DNA of 64,000 nt from Xenorhabdus eapokensis (GTDB taxonomy: Bacteria > Pseudomonadota > Gammaproteobacteria > Enterobacterales > Enterobacteriaceae), in the NCBI RefSeq assembly GCF_001908105.1, contig NZ_MKGQ01000003.1:1-64000 (forward strand), read 5' to 3'. A model generated the notes under the pieces. That model saw nothing but the letters and a program-made list of their open reading frames with translations. It made no database searches and had not been told where the DNA came from. This document shows, piece by piece, positions 24,622 to 33,908 of the stretch. Position 1 is the first letter of the stretch, and the number at the start of each line of letters is the position of its first letter. Both the position numbers and the translations under genes were made by a program.

Positions 24622-25338
24622 ATGAATGAACTCCACTCTTTAATCAGTGCCGCCGGAGTTACCGTCGGCCTTGCCATTTCCTCGCTTGTCGTCGGTTTAG
24701 TTCTGGCAATGTTGTTGACTGCATGGGAATCCATTCGCTGGAAACCTATTGCTTTTTTAGGCTCTTGCTGGGTTACCTTGATCCGAGGATTGCCTGAAAT
24801 TTTAGTTGTTCTCTTCATCTATTTTGGCAGTTCACAACTCCTCATTACACTGTCGGAAGGTTTTGATATCAATCTTGTTATCTGGCACTTTAAAATACAG
24901 ATGGAAATTGACAACTTTGATGTCAGTCCTTTCCTGTGCGGTGTTATTGCCCTGTCTCTGCTCTATTCTGCTTATGCTTCACAAACGCTGCGGGGAGCAT
25001 TAAAAGCGGTTCCGTCAGGGCAATGGGAAGCCGGTCAAGCTCTGGGGTTAAGCCAAAGTCGCATCTTTTTTCGCTTGATTATGCCTCAAATGTGGCGCCA
25101 TGCCCTGCCAGGGCTTGGTAATCAATGGCTGGTCTTATTGAAAGATACGGCACTGGTTTCGTTAATCAGCGTTAATGATCTGATGTTACAAACAAAAAGT
25201 ATCGCCACCCGAACTCAGGAGCCGTTTACATGGTATATGGTTGTTGCTGTGATCTATCTGATAATTACTCTGGTCAGCCAATTTATTCTCAAACAGCTTG
25301 AAATGCGCGCCACCCATTTTGAACGGAGTGCTTCATAA
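24622..25338 (+). CDS. artQ: Arginine ABC transporter permease ArtQ
   Basis: This inner-membrane permease has about five hydrophobic segments and the binding-protein-dependent transport EAA loop ([24 protein letters not shown]), which contacts ArtP. Length is 238, as in E. coli. It starts 11 bases after artI and its final A is the first base of the artM ATG, so the two permeases are co-translated. Confidence 0.96.
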   Translation: MNELHSLISAAGVTVGLAISSLVVGLVLAMLLTAWESIRWKPIAFLGSCWVTLIRGLPEILVVLFIYFGSSQLLITLSEGFDINLVIWHFKIQMEIDNFDVSPFLCGVIALSLLYSAYASQTLRGALKAVPSGQWEAGQALGLSQSRIFFRLIMPQMWRHALPGLGNQWLVLLKDTALVSLISVNDLMLQTKSIATRTQEPFTWYMVVAVIYLIITLVSQFILKQLEMRATHFERSAS

Positions 25339-26006
25339 TGTTTGAATACATCCAGGAAATTTTATCCGGCTTGCAAACCAGCCTCAGTTTGACTTTCTCA
25401 GCATTGTTGGTCGCATTCATACTGTCCATTGTCTTGACCACGATCCTGACAATGAAATGGCCTGTACTTTCTCAATTGGTGAGAGGCTATATCACACTAT
25501 TTACCGGAACCCCGCTCCTCGTTCAGTTTTTCCTGATTTACTACGGGCCGGGACAATTTCCATCACTTAAAGAGTATCCGTGGTTATGGCAACTTATGTC
25601 AGAGCCGTGGCTGTGTGCAATGATGACACTTACATTGAATAGTGCAGCCTACTCAACCTTGCTATTTTACGGGGCTGTCAAAGCCATTCCTGCCGGACAA
25701 TGGCAATCTTGCCAGGCTCTTGGTATGTCCAAAGTGCATTCTATGCGCATTCTGTTACCTTATGCTTTTAAGCGAGCACTCTCTTCCTATTCCAATGAAG
25801 TTGTGCTGATTTTCAAGAGCACTTCACTAGCCAGTACCATCACCTTATTAGACATCATGGGATATAGCCAGCTTCAATTTGGGCGTAGTTATGATGCAAC
25901 GGTATTTATTGCTGCGGGGATTATTTACCTCTGCATAAATGGTCTTTTAACACTGCTGATGCGTATGATTGAACAACGAGCCTTATCATTTGAACAGCGC
26001 AATTAA
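25338..26006 (+). CDS. artM: Arginine ABC transporter permease ArtM
   Basis: This is the partner permease of ArtQ, 222 residues as in E. coli. The EAA loop is GQWQSCQALGMSKVHSMRILLPYA, and hydrophobic segments flank it. It begins within the artQ stop (TAATG overlap). The operon ends in a hairpin at 26047-26071. Confidence 0.96.
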   Translation: MFEYIQEILSGLQTSLSLTFSALLVAFILSIVLTTILTMKWPVLSQLVRGYITLFTGTPLLVQFFLIYYGPGQFPSLKEYPWLWQLMSEPWLCAMMTLTLNSAAYSTLLFYGAVKAIPAGQWQSCQALGMSKVHSMRILLPYAFKRALSSYSNEVVLIFKSTSLASTITLLDIMGYSQLQFGRSYDATVFIAAGIIYLCINGLLTLLMRMIEQRALSFEQRN

Positions 26007-26046
26007 TCAGCATTCACACCCAATGATCTGATTTCACCATTCCTGC

Positions 26047-26071
26047 CCGTGATAACTTATCGTTATCACGG
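26047..26071. terminator. Hairpin between artM and rlmC
   Basis: A perfect 10-bp stem (CCGTGATAAC / GTTATCACGG, loop of 5) separates two convergent genes. Neither side has a T-run, so it may act as a 3'-end stabiliser or with Rho rather than as a canonical terminator. Confidence 0.5.
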
Positions 26072-26090
26072 TAACCAAGATATAAGGTTA

Positions 26091-27224
26091 TTAATTTACA
26101 TTAAGAACTAACAGTGCCAATGTTTCATAATGTTCGGTATGAGGGAACATATCGAATAACTGCACTTTTTCTATTCGATATTGTTTAAGCATAGTGATAT
26201 CTTTTGCCATCGTCTGCGCATTACAGCTCGAATAAAGCACATATTTAGGTGCCATCCGGCTAAGGTATTCACATAACTCTTTACCAATTCCTCTCCGAGG
26301 AGGGTTTACCAGAACTAACTCAGGTATTTGTGATTTATCAAGGGCAAAATGAGTGGAATCCAGTGCCTGAAAATCTACCTGCTCCAGCCCCAGGCTTTTG
26401 GCAGAACTTTTAGCACAACTAATTGCTTCAGCACTGATCTCAATCCCTGTCAGTCGAGTCCCTTTATCTGCACAATGCAGACCAAAACCGCCAGCACCGC
26501 AAAACAGATCCCACATATTGCTAATGTTCAATTCCCTAACCCAGCGCCCCGCTGTTGCATACAGCTCTGAGGCAATATTTGGATTTGTCTGGAAAAAACT
26601 GCGGGGGCGGATGTACAGCGGAATACCGTTAAAAGTTTCCTGCAACATCTTACGTTCGGTAAAAATGATTTCCTTCTCACCTTCCAGGATCGCCATATGG
26701 GTTGGCTGAATATTAGCGGAAATCACTGTTGCTTGTGGCAATTGTTCCTGCAACCAAGGCAAAGCGCGCTCTAATTGGATCAGCTTTGTTTCCGAACGCA
26801 AGACAAAACGCAGCATTATTTCGCCATTAGCGCGACTTTCCGTCAGAAGAATATATTTTAATTCTCCTTTCTTACGTTCAACGTTGTACGGAACCAAGCC
26901 AGCTTTGGCAATAAATGTTTTTATGACTGCAAATACCGTCTGAAAGTATTTTGGATACAGCGGGCAGTCACAAAGATCCACCGTTCTGCCATCACGATGC
27001 AACATACCAAGCAGTGGACGCTCAACACTGCCGCTGACGACCATCTTGGCTTTATTACGGAACTCACTTGTTTTGCTGGTTACTGGCGACAACCAATGTA
27101 TTACTGATCCTTCCTGTAAAAGTTGCTTTAAATGTTGTTGCTTATCAAATAATTGCTGTGAATAGGACTTATTGAGCCACTGACAGGAGTGACAATGCCC
27201 CGCGGTATGCTGCGCACATTGCAT
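26091..27224 (-). CDS. rlmC: 23S rRNA (uracil-747-C5)-methyltransferase
   Basis: RlmC (RumB) methylates U747 of 23S rRNA with SAM. N-terminal cysteines (Cx6CxxC, then CDCP) form a [4Fe-4S] site. SAM-binding [23 protein letters not shown] and the catalytic cysteine in [12 protein letters not shown] follow. I start at the ATG at 27224 (377 residues; E. coli 375), matching E. coli MQCALYD; an in-frame TTG further upstream adds six residues. It is the last gene of ybjC-ybjN-rlmC, 25 bases after ybjN. Confidence 0.96.
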   Translation of the reverse strand: MQCAQHTAGHCHSCQWLNKSYSQQLFDKQQHLKQLLQEGSVIHWLSPVTSKTSEFRNKAKMVVSGSVERPLLGMLHRDGRTVDLCDCPLYPKYFQTVFAVIKTFIAKAGLVPYNVERKKGELKYILLTESRANGEIMLRFVLRSETKLIQLERALPWLQEQLPQATVISANIQPTHMAILEGEKEIIFTERKMLQETFNGIPLYIRPRSFFQTNPNIASELYATAGRWVRELNISNMWDLFCGAGGFGLHCADKGTRLTGIEISAEAISCAKSSAKSLGLEQVDFQALDSTHFALDKSQIPELVLVNPPRRGIGKELCEYLSRMAPKYVLYSSCNAQTMAKDITMLKQYRIEKVQLFDMFPHTEHYETLALLVLNVN

Positions 27225-27249
27225 CGTAAAAAACCGTATCAAAAAAATA

Positions 27250-27783
27250 TTAGTGCAAAGTAAATGTTGATGTTTTCGTTGAAGTTAAGGGTTCTTCATC
27301 TTCATCTTCAACTTCAACTTCCATCTCACTTTCCATATCACTTTCCATATCATGGTTGACATAGAGAAAATTATTACTGTGAATTTCAAAAATCACATTC
27401 GCAATTTGTTCTTCACCCTGCTGCATAAAATTGGAGAATTGTTTGAAAGTCATCCCGGCAGCGATAGGGAAAGCCTGACAAACAATCAACTTAGGTAAAC
27501 TTTCATCCTGAACATCAATAAATGCCTTCACAGTAAGAGAGCAAGCATTAATCTGACTCAAATTAGCAACCAATGGAATTATCGCAGTTGGCCTGACTTC
27601 GGCCAAAGCAGAAAATAGTACTACATCACCCAACAGATCGATCTTGGCATCAAACAAGCCATCAATATTCTGCATATGAGGCAAATGCAAGACTGAGCCT
27701 GAATCATTCTCAAAATAAGAAATCTTGAGCTGTTCAAGCCACGTACGCAAAATTGACAAATCGGGAATAACCATAGAATCCAT
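27250..27783 (-). CDS. ybjN: YbjN family protein
   Basis: YbjN is a small cytoplasmic protein linked in E. coli to stress tolerance and to motility and fimbrial control; its biochemical role is unknown. The block [34 protein letters not shown] is almost identical to E. coli YbjN. I start at 27783, with GAGGT 8 bases upstream, giving 177 residues against 158. The extra length is an acidic, repetitive stretch ([18 protein letters not shown]) inserted before the conserved ending LH. The E. coli neighbours nfsA and rimK are missing between ybjC and ybjN. Confidence 0.93.
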   Translation of the reverse strand: MDSMVIPDLSILRTWLEQLKISYFENDSGSVLHLPHMQNIDGLFDAKIDLLGDVVLFSALAEVRPTAIIPLVANLSQINACSLTVKAFIDVQDESLPKLIVCQAFPIAAGMTFKQFSNFMQQGEEQIANVIFEIHSNNFLYVNHDMESDMESEMEVEVEDEDEEPLTSTKTSTFTLH

Positions 27784-27861
27784 CGAATTAACCTCATATG
27801 ACTGGGAAGTGACACATACTACCACAGGGAAATTCCCAGCAAGCAGTCGCATGTACAATAA

Positions 27862-28179
27862 TTAACCTATTTTATTTTTCTCATCATCAGTGACAATCTG
27901 ATGGTTTTTATCCGCTTTCTTATGATCAATTCCCAAAAAGGAAAGATTATAAACTGCACGCCAGATAATATGGATAGCCGCTGGTATCAAGCAACCGATA
28001 CCCAATAAAATCATAGCAATGTGTGCTTCTGTCGTCATTAATAAAGGTGATAGAATTATGCTATCAGTTATTGACAAGTAAGACAGAACCAACAGTCCCA
28101 CTCCCAATACTTCCAATAAAATGACTAACTTAGGCATGTCAGCCAATGAGCGCATCTCTTTTGATGGATTCATTTTCAT
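27862..28179 (-). CDS. ybjC: YbjC family (DUF1418) membrane protein
   Basis: This is a small membrane protein with two hydrophobic helices (PKLVILLEVLGVGLLVLSYLS and HIAMILLGIGCLIPAAIHII) and a charged C-terminal tail. The pattern and position, divergent from grxA, match E. coli YbjC (95 residues); here it is 105, or 103 from the second ATG at 28173. Function is unknown. In E. coli ybjC leads a SoxS/MarA-responsive operon with nfsA, which is absent here. Confidence 0.88.
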   Translation of the reverse strand: MKMNPSKEMRSLADMPKLVILLEVLGVGLLVLSYLSITDSIILSPLLMTTEAHIAMILLGIGCLIPAAIHIIWRAVYNLSFLGIDHKKADKNHQIVTDDEKNKIG

Positions 28180-28387
28180 TCTTTAGTCTGTTTCGGCCTA
28201 AAAATAGACTTTCCGTTACTCAATAGATTTCTGTTAATTGGTGAGCCTATCATACCTGAATTCCGCTTATTGGCAGGACTAATTACAACAAAAGGCAATT
28301 CCTGCTTTTTTTTATGAATACTTACAGGCATAGTGGCTCCAGATGACATCCTATGAAATTCATTATCATTACCACTAAGGAGCTTGT

Positions 28388-28651
28388 ATGTACACTGTCA
28401 TTTTTGGCCGCCCTGGTTGTCCTTATTGCGTTCGCGCCAAAGAACTCGCTGAAAAACTAAAAAACGAGCGCGACGATTTTGATTATCGCTATGTCGATAT
28501 CTGGGCTGAAAACATCACCAAAAACGACTTATCAAAAACGGTGGGTAAACCTGTTGAGACGGTTCCCCAGATCTTCATTGACGAGAAACATATCGGTGGC
28601 TGCACTGATTTTGAAGCTTATGCCAAAGAAAATCTGGAACTGTACAAATAA
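28388..28651 (+). CDS. grxA: Glutaredoxin 1
   Basis: GrxA is a glutathione-dependent disulfide reductase that serves ribonucleotide reductase and resets oxidised OxyR. It has the CPYC active site at Cys11-Cys14 (GRPGCPYC), the cis-Pro glutathione site VETVPQIFI and the GG-C-D motif HIGGCTDFEAY. Length is 87 (E. coli 85). AAGGAG precedes the ATG. It is followed by the rybB locus. Confidence 0.97.
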   Translation: MYTVIFGRPGCPYCVRAKELAEKLKNERDDFDYRYVDIWAENITKNDLSKTVGKPVETVPQIFIDEKHIGGCTDFEAYAKENLELYK

Positions 28652-28686
28652 CAGAACCCAATAATTAGTGATAAAATCAGTCGTCG

Positions 28687-28733
28687 AAAAAAAAACGCTA
28701 TCCAGCCAGAAACCGTCCCTTTGCTGGATAGCG
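28687..28733 (-). terminator. Strong leftward intrinsic terminator with no obvious upstream gene
   Basis: Arms CGCTATCCAGC (28696-28706) and GCTGGATAGCG (28723-28733) form an 11-bp perfect stem. Nine As precede it on the plus strand, so on the minus strand the hairpin is followed by nine Us. It therefore terminates leftward transcription. No leftward gene is recognisable between it and rybB. Read rightward after grxA it lacks a T-run. Confidence 0.8.
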
Positions 28734-28798
28734 GTGCCTTAACCTTCGAAAAAACGTTCCCTTCTTGAAAAAATTTTTGCAATTTTTTCCCAAGGATG

Positions 28799-28827
28799 AG
28801 AACTTTCACATCATAATACAGTCTTAA
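28799..28827 (+). promoter_or_regulatory. Sigma-E promoter of rybB
   Basis: AGAACTT at 28799-28805 matches the sigma-E -35 element (GGAACTT), with a 16-base spacer to TCTTAA at 28822-28827 and the RNA start G at 28833. Spacing and position fit the known sigma-E control of rybB. Confidence 0.8.
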
Positions 28828-28832
28828 TTATT

Positions 28833-28912
28833 GCCACTGCTTTTCTTTGATGTCCCCCATATTGAGGGCCCGATAGTCATCCACTTTGGTTAAAGACTAT
28901 CGGGTTTTTTGT
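28833..28912 (+). ncRNA. rybB: RybB small RNA
   Basis: The first 16 bases, GCCACTGCTTTTCTTT, are the conserved RybB seed that base-pairs near the start of many outer-membrane-protein mRNAs. GATGTCCCC follows, as in the E. coli RNA. The 3' end is a perfect 10-bp stem (CCCGATAGTC 28869-28878 / GACTATCGGG 28895-28904) with a six-T run. In the terminator the stem sequence differs from E. coli by compensating changes, as expected for a conserved structure. Length is about 79-80 nt, as in E. coli, and the location next to grxA is syntenic. RybB acts with Hfq to lower porin synthesis under envelope stress. Confidence 0.95.
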
Positions 28913-29048
28913 TAGTCACGAGCGACTTGCAAGATAGCAGTTATCTTTCATTATTATTACAATCCCTATATTATTTACTCATGCAACATCAACAAGCATT
29001 AAATAAAATCACCCTGTTTACGTAAATATCTCGCTTGTGAGGCTGACT

Positions 29049-29657
29049 TTGCTAGAACAACTTAACCACAATTTGTTTACTTTTATCAATGCAACACCGG
29101 GTTCACCACCAGCAATGATCTCGCTTGCCATCTTTATAGCGAAATATTGCGTATTTATTTACCCTGCCACATTGGTCATTTGCTGGCTTTGGGGAAAAGA
29201 ACAAGCCATCACATCTCAACGCGCCGTTGTCAGTAAATCCTGCATTGCTTTTGCCTTTGGCATAGCAACCTCCTATATCATCGGGGTGATTGTTCCACAT
29301 GCCCGACCATTTGTTGACGGTTTTGGCTATAATTTTCTCTACCATGCTCCTACAGAATCTTTTCCGAGTAATCACGGCACAGCAGTCTTTACTTTCGCCC
29401 TGGCATTTATATTTTGGCACCGCGTTTGGTCAGGTTTATGCCTGATGGCCATCGCCTGTGCTATTGCCTGGTCTCGTGTCTATGTGGGTGTTCACTGGCC
29501 AATCGATATGGTTGGGGCATTTTTAGTAAGCCTGTTAGGCTGTGCTTTTTCCCAAATATTTTGGAGCCAGTACGGAGAACATTTACAAAACAAACTGACT
29601 CGACTCTATCAATTCTTCTGCGCATTTTTTATCAAAAAAGGGTGGGTAAAAAATTAA
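29049..29657 (+). CDS. ybjG: Undecaprenyl-diphosphatase (PAP2 family)
   Basis: YbjG recycles undecaprenyl pyrophosphate at the outer face of the inner membrane for cell-wall synthesis. PAP2 motifs are PHARPF, FPSNHG and SRVYVGVHWPID (catalytic His and Asp), within about five membrane helices. I place the start at TTG 29049, since GAGG lies 6 bases upstream and MLEQLNHNLF then matches E. coli MLENLNLSLF; a GTG at 29037 is possible. Length is 202 (E. coli 198). In E. coli deoR and dacC are neighbours; here sdaC replaces deoR. Confidence 0.93.
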   Translation: MLEQLNHNLFTFINATPGSPPAMISLAIFIAKYCVFIYPATLVICWLWGKEQAITSQRAVVSKSCIAFAFGIATSYIIGVIVPHARPFVDGFGYNFLYHAPTESFPSNHGTAVFTFALAFIFWHRVWSGLCLMAIACAIAWSRVYVGVHWPIDMVGAFLVSLLGCAFSQIFWSQYGEHLQNKLTRLYQFFCAFFIKKGWVKN

Positions 29658-30498
29658 TCAATTCTGAATATGCACCAGTCATATAGCTCTATATGGCTGG
29701 TGTAACTGATAACCATAAAAAAAGAGTGGCATTATCTTGTTCAAGAAATTTCTTAACATTTATTCGACTCTTCATCGTGGCTTAAATCTCAGAATAAAAC
29801 CCTTCGTTATATTTAACAATATATAACTATAAAACGATTACCATTACTTCATAAATATAGAGATAAAGAACAAACTTCATACACAACAATTGTTTATCCT
29901 TAAACGCTTATTAAAGTAATATCAATGCTAAACACATTTTCTGTCAAAGAATGTATATCCTTTGCGATGAAGTTAAAATCCCCTTATCTATCATTGAATT
30001 AATAAAATCAAAACGACAAACAGAGAGATATTAAGAGAAAAATATTGGCATTTATAATTCAATCTCAGGTTATTCAAACACCAGACAAGAAAACACCATT
30101 AACATATAAACATCATTAAGCAATAAACCCGATAGATATTAGAATTTAAATAAAAATAATGATATATTCTTTAACAAAATTTGCATTTTATTTTACTTAA
30201 TATTTAATCAACATTTTGACGAATATTTTTAACATCCTTCCTTTTCTATATAAATCTTGCAATTGCGAGAGTGATCACGGTACATTTCACTGAAAATAAC
30301 TATATTTCCCCTACCAAAAGTCTGGGGTCAAGTTTTTTGGATGTAGTAATAAAGGTGTAGTAATAAAAACGTTTAGATAAACGACAACGCAATATCTGAC
30401 AACTTATTATTCATATAAAATCCAACTCGTGCATTTAATTAATGTGCGGGTTTAGTAATTTTTAAATTTTACTTTACCGCGTTATTTCGGAGATACTT
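29658..30498. other. AT-rich 840-bp region upstream of sdaC
   Basis: No supportable coding gene is found. A 13-bp imperfect hairpin follows ybjG (29674-29701). GTAGTAATAAA occurs twice in tandem (30343 and 30357, 14-bp period). A 12-bp stem with G-T pairs (30424-30435 with 30441-30452) sits 46 bases before the sdaC start and is followed by a T-rich stretch. The region is long for one promoter, so a long leader or an unrecognised RNA is possible. Confidence 0.45.
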
Positions 30499-31806
30499 AT
30501 GGACACATCTCAAGCAGGCTCGATAGCATCCTCTGCTTCCAGCAAAAGCAATCACACTACCTGGCGTAAATCAGACACAGTATGGATGCTGGGATTATAT
30601 GGCACAGCGATTGGTGCCGGCGTTTTGTTTCTTCCCATCAATGCAGGTATTGGTGGTTTAATCCCACTCATTATCATGACGATTCTTGCTCTTCCTATGA
30701 CATTTTTTGCGCATCGTGGAATGTGTCGTTTTGTTTTATCTGGTAAAAGCAGTGGTGATGATATCACCGGCGTGGTAGAAGAACATTTTGGTAAAGTTGC
30801 CGGCTTTCTGATCACCGTTCTCTATTTTTTTGCGATTTATCCTATTCTGCTCGTATACAGTGTTGCACTGACCAATACGGTAGAGAGCTTTCTTGTACAT
30901 CAGCTACAGATTGATGCCCCGCCACGTGCATTACTGGCATTGGTATTGCTTCTTGGTGTAATGAGTATTATCCGTTTCGGTGAAAAAGCCATCGTTAAGG
31001 CTATGAGTATATTGGTATTCCCATTCGTCACCGTTTTGATGCTGTTGGCCTTGTACTTAATTCCTCACTGGAACACGACTATTTTCGATAGCCTGTCTCA
31101 GGACAGTGCCATGTCTGTCACCAGCAATAACGGCTTATTATTTACCCTGTGGCTGGCAATCCCTGTTATGGTTTTCTCTTTTAACCATTCCCCAATCATC
31201 TCAGCATTCGCAGTTGCAAAACGTGAAGAATATGGTGAGCATGCAGAGAAAAAATGTTCACGCATTCTGGCCTATGCCCATATCATGATGGTGCTGACAG
31301 TCATGTTCTTTGTTTTCAGTTGCGTACTGAGCTTATCACCGGAAAACCTGGCAGAAGCAAAAGCACAGAACATCACTATTCTGTCCTATCTGGCTAACCA
31401 CTTCCGTGTACCAACTATTGAATATATTGCGCCATTTATCGCTTTTATTGCCATTACCAAGTCTTTCCTCGGCCACTATCTGGGTGCCCGTGAAGGCTTT
31501 AACGGCATTGTAAACAAAGCAATGATGAACACGAAAGGCAAAACGATTCAGCACAAGACGCTGAATCGTATCACTAGTCTCTTTATGCTAGTCAGTGCTT
31601 GGATCGTCGCTACACTTAATCCAAGCATCCTGAACATCATTGAATCACTCGGTGGACCAATTATTGCGATGATCTTGTTTATCATGCCAATGTACGCAAT
31701 CAAAAAAGTTCCCGCTATGCGCAAATATGCAGGTAAGCCAAGCAATATTTTTGTTATTGTCATCGGCTCAATTGCTATTTCAGCAGCAATTTACTCAGTT
31801 ATGTAA
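30499..31806 (+). CDS. sdaC: Serine/proton symporter SdaC
   Basis: SdaC is an inner-membrane serine importer of the HAAAP family. It has about eleven membrane helices and is very close to E. coli SdaC along its length: MLGLYGTAIGAGVLFLPINAG, VMVFSFNHSPIISAFAVAKREEYG, ITKSFLGHYLGAREGFNG and LGGPIIAMILF. Length is 435 (E. coli 429), with a longer hydrophilic Ser-rich N-terminus. The usual partner sdaB (serine deaminase) does not follow. It stands alone between ybjG and dacC, bounded by a strong bidirectional terminator, which suggests relocation of the gene. Confidence 0.94.
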   Translation: MDTSQAGSIASSASSKSNHTTWRKSDTVWMLGLYGTAIGAGVLFLPINAGIGGLIPLIIMTILALPMTFFAHRGMCRFVLSGKSSGDDITGVVEEHFGKVAGFLITVLYFFAIYPILLVYSVALTNTVESFLVHQLQIDAPPRALLALVLLLGVMSIIRFGEKAIVKAMSILVFPFVTVLMLLALYLIPHWNTTIFDSLSQDSAMSVTSNNGLLFTLWLAIPVMVFSFNHSPIISAFAVAKREEYGEHAEKKCSRILAYAHIMMVLTVMFFVFSCVLSLSPENLAEAKAQNITILSYLANHFRVPTIEYIAPFIAFIAITKSFLGHYLGAREGFNGIVNKAMMNTKGKTIQHKTLNRITSLFMLVSAWIVATLNPSILNIIESLGGPIIAMILFIMPMYAIKKVPAMRKYAGKPSNIFVIVIGSIAISAAIYSVM

Positions 31807-31844
31807 TCAAAATCCATACGCTGCTTTCTTCAACAGTAACACCT

Positions 31845-31885
31845 AAAAAAATGCCAGTCATCAAAAGACCGACTGGCATTTTTTT
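31845..31885. terminator. Bidirectional terminator between sdaC and dacC
   Basis: Perfect 15-bp arms (seven As then TGCCAGTC, and GACTGGCA then seven Ts) with an 11-base loop serve the two converging genes. Confidence 0.95.
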
Positions 31886-31907
31886 CATTTAAATGCTAGC
31901 CGCTATA

Positions 31908-33116
31908 TCAACCAAAGATCGAGTTAAACCAGCCACTAACCGTTTTTACAACGAAATCCCACATACGACCCAAGAAACCGCTTTCTTCTACCGCTTCTTT
32001 AACAACCAATGGACGCTGGTCAATGACTTTATCGTTTAGCAGGAAGTTCACTGTACCCACCACTTGGTTCTGAGCTAGTGGTGCCTCAAGCGAGGCATTA
32101 TTCAGGGTAAAGCTCGCTTTCAAATTCGCACCTTGTCCACGGGGAACTATCACGGAAGCATCTTTTTCCACTCCCAATGCGACTTCTGGGCGAGTTCCGT
32201 ACCATACTTTCTCTGTCACCAAAGTATCACTGGCCTTCAACAGTGTCGCCGATTCATAAAAACGAAATCCCCATGACAAAAGTTTTTCACTGTCAGAAAA
32301 ACGTACCCGATCACTCGGAGCGCCTAATACCACTGAAATCAGACGCATTGGCCCTTCGATTGCGGATGCTACAAGATTATAACCTGCACCACTGGTGTGT
32401 CCGGTTTTGATGCCATCCACTTCCATGTTTTTATTCCACAACAGGCGATTGCGATTAGGTTGGCGGATATTGTTAAAAGTGAATTCTTTCTCTTTATTCA
32501 GAGCGTATTCTTCCGGCACATCACGGATCATGGCTTGACTTAAAAGCGCCATATCATGAGCGGTACTATACTGCCCTGCTGCATCCAGGCCATGCACTGT
32601 TTTGAAATGAGTGTTCGTCAATTTTAGTGTTTCTGAGTACTTATTCATCAAATCAACGAAAGCGTCCTGACTGCCCGCAACATAATCAGCAAGTGCAATA
32701 CTGGCATCATTACCAGATTGGATAACAACCCCACGGTTCAGATCAATCACTTTAACCCTGTCACCCGGTTTCAAAAACATCAGCGATGAGCCCTTAAGTA
32801 TTGGATTCCCAGTAGCCCAGGCATCTTTACCAACAGTTACCCAATCTTCTGTAGCAATTTTCCCTGATTTGATCGCTTGTCCTACGACATAGCTGGTCAT
32901 TATCTTCGTCAGGCTGGCAGGATCTAACCGCTCATCGGCGTTATTTGAAGCCAGAATTTTTCCACTGGCATAATCCATTAATACATAGGCTTTTGCATCA
33001 ATTTCAGGTGCGGCGGGCTGTTCTATTGCATATACATTGATACTCGCCAACCAAAAAACACTCAGGCCAAAGGTAAAAGATTTAATTATCGGTATTTGCT
33101 GCCTTTTTTTCATCAT
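31908..33116 (-). CDS. dacC: D-alanyl-D-alanine carboxypeptidase (PBP6-type)
   Basis: This low-molecular-weight penicillin-binding protein trims the terminal D-Ala from peptidoglycan pentapeptides in the periplasm. A signal peptide (~30 residues) leads to the catalytic triad of motifs: SLTK near residue 67, SGN near 131 and KTG near 236. A beta-sandwich domain and an amphipathic C-terminal anchor (WDFVVKTVSGWFNSIFG) follow. Length is 402 (E. coli DacC 400, DacA 403). The third motif reads KTGH, as in PBP5, while position next to gstB and ybjG marks it as dacC; no second copy is in the window. Confidence 0.92.
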   Translation of the reverse strand: MMKKRQQIPIIKSFTFGLSVFWLASINVYAIEQPAAPEIDAKAYVLMDYASGKILASNNADERLDPASLTKIMTSYVVGQAIKSGKIATEDWVTVGKDAWATGNPILKGSSLMFLKPGDRVKVIDLNRGVVIQSGNDASIALADYVAGSQDAFVDLMNKYSETLKLTNTHFKTVHGLDAAGQYSTAHDMALLSQAMIRDVPEEYALNKEKEFTFNNIRQPNRNRLLWNKNMEVDGIKTGHTSGAGYNLVASAIEGPMRLISVVLGAPSDRVRFSDSEKLLSWGFRFYESATLLKASDTLVTEKVWYGTRPEVALGVEKDASVIVPRGQGANLKASFTLNNASLEAPLAQNQVVGTVNFLLNDKVIDQRPLVVKEAVEESGFLGRMWDFVVKTVSGWFNSIFG

Positions 33117-33268
33117 CGTTCGCCCTTTTTCTCTGCTAAAACTCTATTAATATAGGATGTTATAAGAGAAGACTCCAACCTAATAACGTAAAGATTTTTC
33201 TGTCATTCAACTCGTTTTATTGCCATATTATCAATCGTTAAAAATAGACTGACATTAAGGAGAAAATG

Positions 33269-33889
33269 ATGTTGACAATTTGGGGCCGTAAAAATTCATC
33301 AAACGTGAAAAAAGTGCTTTGGTGTCTGGAAGAACTGAATGTGCCATATCAACAAATTGATGTTGGTGGTAAATTTGGCAAACTCAACGATCCTGAATAT
33401 CTGCGTATGAACCCCAATGCAGTTATTCCTTGTTTGCAAGAAGACGATTTTATCTTATGGGAATCCAACACCATTGTTCGTTACATTGCTGCGAAATTTG
33501 GCAAAGACAGTCTTTACCCAGCCGATCTTCAAGAAAGAGCCAGTGTTGAGAAGTGGATGGACTGGGTAGGCTGCAATCTTTTCCCTCCTATTAAACAATT
33601 TATGATCAGCTTTATCAGAACACCGGCAGATCAACGTGATCCCAAAATCATCGCCCAAGTTTTAGCCGAGATTGAAAAATTACTGAAAATGGTCGATGAC
33701 ACACTAAGCAATCAGCAGTACCTTTCCGGTGACAAATTTGGTATGGCTGATATTGCCTTAGCACCACTGGCCTATTTATGGTTAAACGTAGAAATAGAGC
33801 GCCCATCTCTGCCAAATTTAGATCGTTGGTATCAATTGTTGACCGAAAGGCCCGCTTTCAGAAAGATTGTTATGATAGAAATAAGCTAA
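33269..33889 (+). CDS. gstB: Glutathione S-transferase family protein
   Basis: This is a cytoplasmic GST: a thioredoxin-fold N-domain (LTIWGRKNSSNVKKVLWCLEEL) with the glutathione-binding Pro/Glu-Ser block (NAVIPCLQEDDFILWESNTIVRYIA), then an all-helical C-domain (SGDKFGMADIALAPLAYLW). It aligns along its length with E. coli GstB (YliJ), including the RKxVMI ending. I prefer the ATG at 33269 (206 residues), with AAGGAG about 6 bases upstream, over the ATG three bases earlier. It is divergent from dacC and convergent with yeeZ. Confidence 0.92.
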   Translation: MLTIWGRKNSSNVKKVLWCLEELNVPYQQIDVGGKFGKLNDPEYLRMNPNAVIPCLQEDDFILWESNTIVRYIAAKFGKDSLYPADLQERASVEKWMDWVGCNLFPPIKQFMISFIRTPADQRDPKIIAQVLAEIEKLLKMVDDTLSNQQYLSGDKFGMADIALAPLAYLWLNVEIERPSLPNLDRWYQLLTERPAFRKIVMIEIS

Positions 33890-33908
33890 TGTTTTACTTG
33901 TGATTTCA

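Noticed and set aside
28330..28360. Possible OxyR site upstream of grxA (ATAG ... CTAT)
   Set aside because: The spacing between the half-site parts does not fit the OxyR pattern, although regulation by OxyR is expected from E. coli.
28618..28809. Leftward 63-codon frame across the orphan terminator
   Set aside because: It runs through the strong leftward terminator and into grxA, lacks a ribosome site and resembles no protein; a non-coding RNA is the better explanation if anything is transcribed.
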